Part shown: piece by piece, positions 60,198 through 64,000 of the stretch
How the letters are laid out: every line of letters begins with the position of its first letter
How positions within the stretch are numbered: position 1 is the first letter of the stretch
DNA from: Coriolopsis trogii
Taxonomy: Eukaryota > Basidiomycota > Agaricomycetes > Polyporales > Polyporaceae
Length of the DNA stretch: 64,000 bases
Direction of reading: 5' to 3'
NCBI GenBank assembly: GCA_020543525.1
Contig: JAHYIO010000036.1
Location: forward strand, 1,984,001-2,048,000
Position numbers and translations under genes: made by a program
The notes under the pieces: model-generated
What the model was told of the DNA's origin: nothing
What the model saw: the letters and a program-made list of their open reading frames with translations, nothing else
Databases searched by the model: none

Positions 60198-62114
60198 CTA
60201 TAATTCGGCTGGAATACCTGACGGTGCGAGTAGGATGAAGGGAGAAGCCGCTCTATCCGCCACGAACGCAGCCCTCTCCTCGTCTGAGAGGTGGGAATAA
60301 GAGATGTTGGCGATGCATCGTGCCTACAGAGAAGACGAGAAGTCACGTACCACTCGGTCCGCACCTTCACTGGGAGCCACCTGGTCGCCACGAGTCCAAG
60401 TATTACGACACTACAAAGCACCCAATAAACGAGAGTACCTGCTGCTAGACGCTTCTCCAGCGACACCGAGAACAGAGAGGAGGCAGCCGCAGGCGCGATC
60501 GCACGGACGGTCGAAGCCGTAGTCTGCGCCAACCCGTTCGTGAGACCTAGGGCTTTTTGGTTAGGTGCACCGTCGCTGATGTACATGAATATGCATCCTA
60601 CCATGTCGGGGATCAGTTTTCTGCGTAGTAGATAGTGCGTCGACACTTACCCCAAGTCATATAGGTGCCGGCATAGGCTAGGAACTGGAGGACTATGAGA
60701 GCCCAAGTTGCAGCTCCTGCTTTACCGGCACGTTTCGTGACGAGGCTGATGAGAGGGAAGAGGGCGAACACGACAACGAACAGCGCGTATGAGGACGTGT
60801 ACAACCATTTCGATCCCATCTTCTTGTGCATCCAAGGGAATGTGAATATCTGCACGCCTCCCCCAACGAATCCCGTGACGCCTTGAATCACTCCGATGGT
60901 GAAGGAGCTGAAGCCTAGGCCCCCAACAGGAATACTCGTCGAGTACATGAGCGGTACGAGGACGACGACCGCTTGGTCAGTGAGCGCGAGAAAGCCGTAG
61001 TTCAGGATGGGCCACAGTACACAAGGAACGAAGATCGACTTGAGCCCAACGTGGGAGCGATTAGCTGGAGCGATGTCTGCTGGAGCCTGGTCCGTCTTGT
61101 CTGGATCTGGAGGAGAAGATACTGTGTGACCCCCCTCAACGATGATCGAATGTGGCTCTTCTCTCGGTGTATCACGTCGAGTCGGGTGATTCGGCTGAGA
61201 ACTGGCGCTGCCTCGCTCTTTGATGCGCAGGGCGCGGGGTAATGTCTGCCTCGGCCGGTCAGTCGGTATAATTGTTGAGCTGAACCAAGCATGCGACTGA
61301 CCTCCTTCAGTCCGATCAGTGCCAACATGAATGCGCTCAACGAAAAGCATGCTGCGACAATGCAAGGCAGAAAGTAAGGATATGTCGTCCAAAACGTAGA
61401 GCCCTTGAAGGGAGTCCAGCGATCTGCGGGCCGGGCAAACACGCCGCCTATGGTCGGGCTGTAGACGTGGAAGTAAACATCCGACGGTAGACACACGAAT
61501 GGCAACCTAGACACATACCCTATCGTGCTACCAAGTGCCCATACCATGGGCAGAAATGCGAAACCTCGCGCGCGGTTCGTAGAGTCCGTGATCTCCGCCA
61601 TCATGCTCTTCGACACCCCGATGTTCCCGTTGAGGGCGCCCTCGGCGCAGCGTGCAAGGATCAAAGCCCAGTATTGTCCAGCCAGGCCGAAGCCGATCAT
61701 TGATAGGGTAAGCCCGAGCAGCCCACCGAGCAGAACTGGCTTGCGGCCAATGCGATCGGAGGCGCGTCCCCATTGGAGTACGCACAACGCCTCCACAACG
61801 TAGAAGGACGATTCCTGATACCGAGCGATTCAAGATGTCAGTGCAGGAATACACGGAATAATATGCTAACGCACTATAAGACCAGCAAAATATCCGGTTT
61901 TGCGTTCATCGTCCCCCGTGACACCAGTTTGTCTGACGAGTTGATTGACAAACGGGTAGATTACTGTCGAAGTGATTGGCTCGGCAAGCTGCAGGTATAC
62001 CAGGAAGAAGAGCTGAAGCTTGGGAAGAGGGTTCTCCGCTTCAGCAGACAACCCGTTCCGAGTCCGGGTATTCGAATCTGCGACCTCTTCGATATTGTCG
62101 TCACGGCGCTCCAT
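60198..62114 (-). CDS. MFS transporter, ZIFL-like
   Basis: A 12-helix transporter of the group that includes plant zinc-induced facilitator-like proteins and many fungal orthologues. The start MERRDDNIEEVADS leads into PLPKLQLFFLVYLQLAEPITST and YPFVNQLVRQTGVTGDDERKTGYFAG. Motif A reads WGRASDRIGRKPVLL. The helix-4/5 segment ARCAEGALNGNIGVSKSMMAEIT is characteristic. The central loop is Arg/Pro-rich and poorly conserved. The second half includes DQAVVVLVPLMYSTSI, FVGGGVQIFTFPW and LAQTTASTVRAIAPAAASSLFS, a good match to the family. Several short introns. The 3' end is unclear. A frame ending DEERAAFVADRAASPFI, then GIPAEL, stops at 60198, but the strong donor after VRTE does not join it in frame. 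An upstream ATG at 62162 is also in frame. Confidence 0.85.
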
Positions 62115-63474
62115 GATGATAGCGGGACAAGATGTTGGTGAGCAAAGGATGTCGTCGACCATCAGGTCGTCGTGTGTATATGCGATCCCACGAAGGAGTG
62201 GACTTTATGTGATTTCGTCGATCCACTACATTCAATGTCCTTCCAGCATTGTACGTACAACGAAGTCGATCGTCTGGGGACATATGAGGTGAATGGCGCT
62301 CCCTATGACCTTATTTCCAGATTGATGACTCACCTTCCCCGAATTTGAAACACACAAAGGTGTGTCCGGCGCATGTGCACGAAGATTAGCTTGTTCGATT
62401 TGCCGAAGAAGGCGTAACGTGTGATCTGTACCCTCCACGAGAACTATATGGAAGCAATACCTATGTGTATCGTCTCCGTAGACCAATCATGCAGCCGCGA
62501 CATAGCATCCGAGTAGTAGCTGTATACGACCTAAACGCGATGACGCCGCGTAGACGTTGCTATCTAAACGTGGTCTTGCGTTCGGACAGAACTTCGAGTG
62601 AGCATCATGCCATACGTGATGCTACCATTGAGCTCACCCGGAACCAGCTGTTCTCAGTTCAGTCCTTGAATCTTCTTTAACCCTCTGCATCGTGTTCTTC
62701 ATGTGCTACCCGATAGTCTCCGTATTTGGGTGCTATCTTGGACGGCTCTGCGTACCCTTGTGCAGACTTTTGGTGGGCGGAGATTGTCCTGAACGTATAC
62801 GGCCAGGCCGCAGCTATCCGCCACGCTCATCTCATCTGGTGTGTTGCCAAGGCGCGTCCCCGCGTTTGACGTAGCACGAGTGTCTGAACAACTCGACAGC
62901 GAAATCAACGACAGCATATCCTGCGGTGAGTACACGTATGATCGTAGCATTGCGGTCTTGCACCGTGTCCATCGCCTGTTGCCTGTAGGAATCTCCACAT
63001 CTGACATTTGGGGCGACTTGTAGTCAACGGCGAAGACCGCGTACACGGTCTGACGTTGAACGCGAAAATTGCAGACCTTCAAATCGTTCTCAGGCCAAAG
63101 CCGCCCGGCTCTTTGCGCAGTACATATGATGTTGGCCATGGAGGTAGTTCTGGTGAGCGGAGGGAGAGAAGGAACGTAAATTCAGCCACGCAGATCTGCC
63201 CTCGGATCTGGGTAGTGGATATCAAGCGCTCAAGTAATTGGCGAGCTGTGATTGGTTAGGAGGGGCGTTCATTAGGGTCGACGTCATTCCCAGCTCACTT
63301 CACGAGAGGACTCGCGATGGCTCAAAACCAGGTTGCGCACTGCGCACGGGGCCCATGCCTGGCCTGCTCTCACACAGACTTACTCATCTGAGAGTGATCA
63401 ACCGTAGCCTCCTTTGCACTCGACCACCACTACTGAAATCACCCCTCGCGTACCTCCCAAGAGTCTGCCGCACG
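62115..63474. other. 1.36-kb divergent region, no recognisable gene
   Basis: Between the transporter start and the Rieske-protein start. A 146-codon minus-strand frame (62699-63139) has no family features. It probably holds the two promoters. Confidence 0.45.
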
Positions 63475-64000
63475 ATGTCCCAGAAGACAATTGCCGTTCT
63501 CGACGCCTCGGAACTCAAGGATGGGGAGATGTGAGTACCAGCCTAGTTGCTGCGAGTGTCGCTGTTCGCATGATGAGCGAGGCAGTCGGCTATGCACAAT
63601 ATCTGTCGCCGAAATCCCCGCATTCATCCATTTGATGGAAATGCCTTCTACAATGCAGATTGCTAACACTGTCATGGAAGGAAACAAGTTGAATTCGAGG
63701 GGGAAGGCAAGGTCCTCTTGTCTCGACTCGGCGACGACATACATGCGACGAGCGCGTTCTGCACCCACTATGGAGCGCCTCTCGCGAAGGGTGTCCTGAC
63801 TGCGGATGGCCGTGTAGTCTGGTGTGTCTCTCTGGCACTCTCGGGCATATCGGTTAGCTGACACATGTGAACAGTCCCTGGCACGGAGGTAAGCTTTGCA
63901 CTCCTCACACCTCAGTCAACACTCGTTCCCGCGTCGCATCTGAATGGATCCCCGACTCTGTTTATTGACTACCATCCGTCCGCGTAGCATGTTTCAACGT
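63475..64000 (+). CDS. AIFM3-like Rieske/FAD oxidoreductase, 5' part only
   Basis: The gene runs off the right edge; only its Rieske domain start is seen. Exon 1 (63475-63530) gives MSQKTIAVLDASELKDGE. Exon 2 (63681 to about 63821) gives QVEFEGEGKVLLSRLGD, then SAFCTHYGAPL with the first Cys-x-His pair. A 14-base exon (63875-63888) encodes PWHG of the second pair. Exon 4 (from 63988) begins with ACFNV. Together CTH and CPWH are the four [2Fe-2S] ligands. Rieske domains joined to an FAD/NAD reductase are known in AIFM3-like proteins, so a Pyr_redox domain is expected beyond the edge. The acceptor of exon 2 is AAG rather than the commoner CAG or TAG. A stand-alone Rieske ferredoxin cannot be ruled out until the rest is seen. 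Confidence 0.85.

Noticed and set aside
1..64000. CRISPR arrays, rRNA, transposon ends, biosynthetic cluster
   Set aside because: No regularly spaced repeats, no rRNA-like sequence, no transposase, reverse transcriptase or terminal repeats, and no backbone synthase gene were found.

Overview
The window is nuclear DNA of a filamentous basidiomycete, most likely a mushroom-forming Agaricomycete (polypore-like). The reasons are dense genes with many short introns (about 50-60 bp), a class I hydrophobin, a basidiomycete-type HET-domain gene, an S53 sedolisin, a Zn2Cys6 regulator, and GC-rich third codon positions. The GC-rich codon use also produces many long antisense ORFs that are not genes. 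I recognise 24 protein-coding loci. One is a pseudogene and one runs off the right edge. I see no tRNA, rRNA, CRISPR array or transposon.

Layout. 1-11 kb: a homeobox transcription factor (+); the Arp2/3 subunit ARPC2 (-) and eIF4B (+) from a shared 257-bp promoter; ribosomal protein uS10/RPS20 (-) and a Yju2/CWC16-family splicing factor (+) from a shared 298-bp promoter; and a COG0523/ZNG1-like metallochaperone GTPase (+). 11.9-17.6 kb: a DHA1-type MFS drug transporter (+), an F-box protein (-) and a J-domain protein (+). 18.2-25.8 kb: three minus-strand genes, namely a Zn2Cys6 regulator, a DHH-family exopolyphosphatase (PPX1-like) and a protein kinase. 26.5-29.1 kb: Isd11 (mitochondrial Fe-S assembly) and a VTT/TMEM41-like ER scramblase. 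29.1-32.6 kb is 3.5 kb without a recognisable gene. 32.6-44.8 kb: an ARID-domain SWI1-like chromatin remodeller, the AP-3 beta subunit, and a convergent CWH43 GPI-lipid remodelling protein. 45.7-52.4 kb: a secreted sedolisin, a disordered Ser/Pro-rich protein with a KEN box, and the hydrophobin. 53.4-64 kb: exportin CSE1, a HET-domain pseudogene, a ZIFL-like MFS transporter, and the 5' end of a Rieske-domain AIFM3-like oxidoreductase.

The loci are mostly conserved housekeeping genes (cytoskeleton, translation, splicing, nuclear transport, vesicle traffic, Fe-S and phosphate metabolism). Between them are fast-evolving accessory genes: F-box, HET, kinase, MFS transporters, sedolisin and hydrophobin. 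I see no biosynthetic cluster. The most notable features are a HET gene broken by both a frameshift and a nonsense codon, a GC-AG intron inside the zinc cluster of the Zn2Cys6 regulator, a series of very small start or end exons (4, 7, 14, 15 and 22 nt), and a non-canonical LYR motif (LYH) in Isd11.
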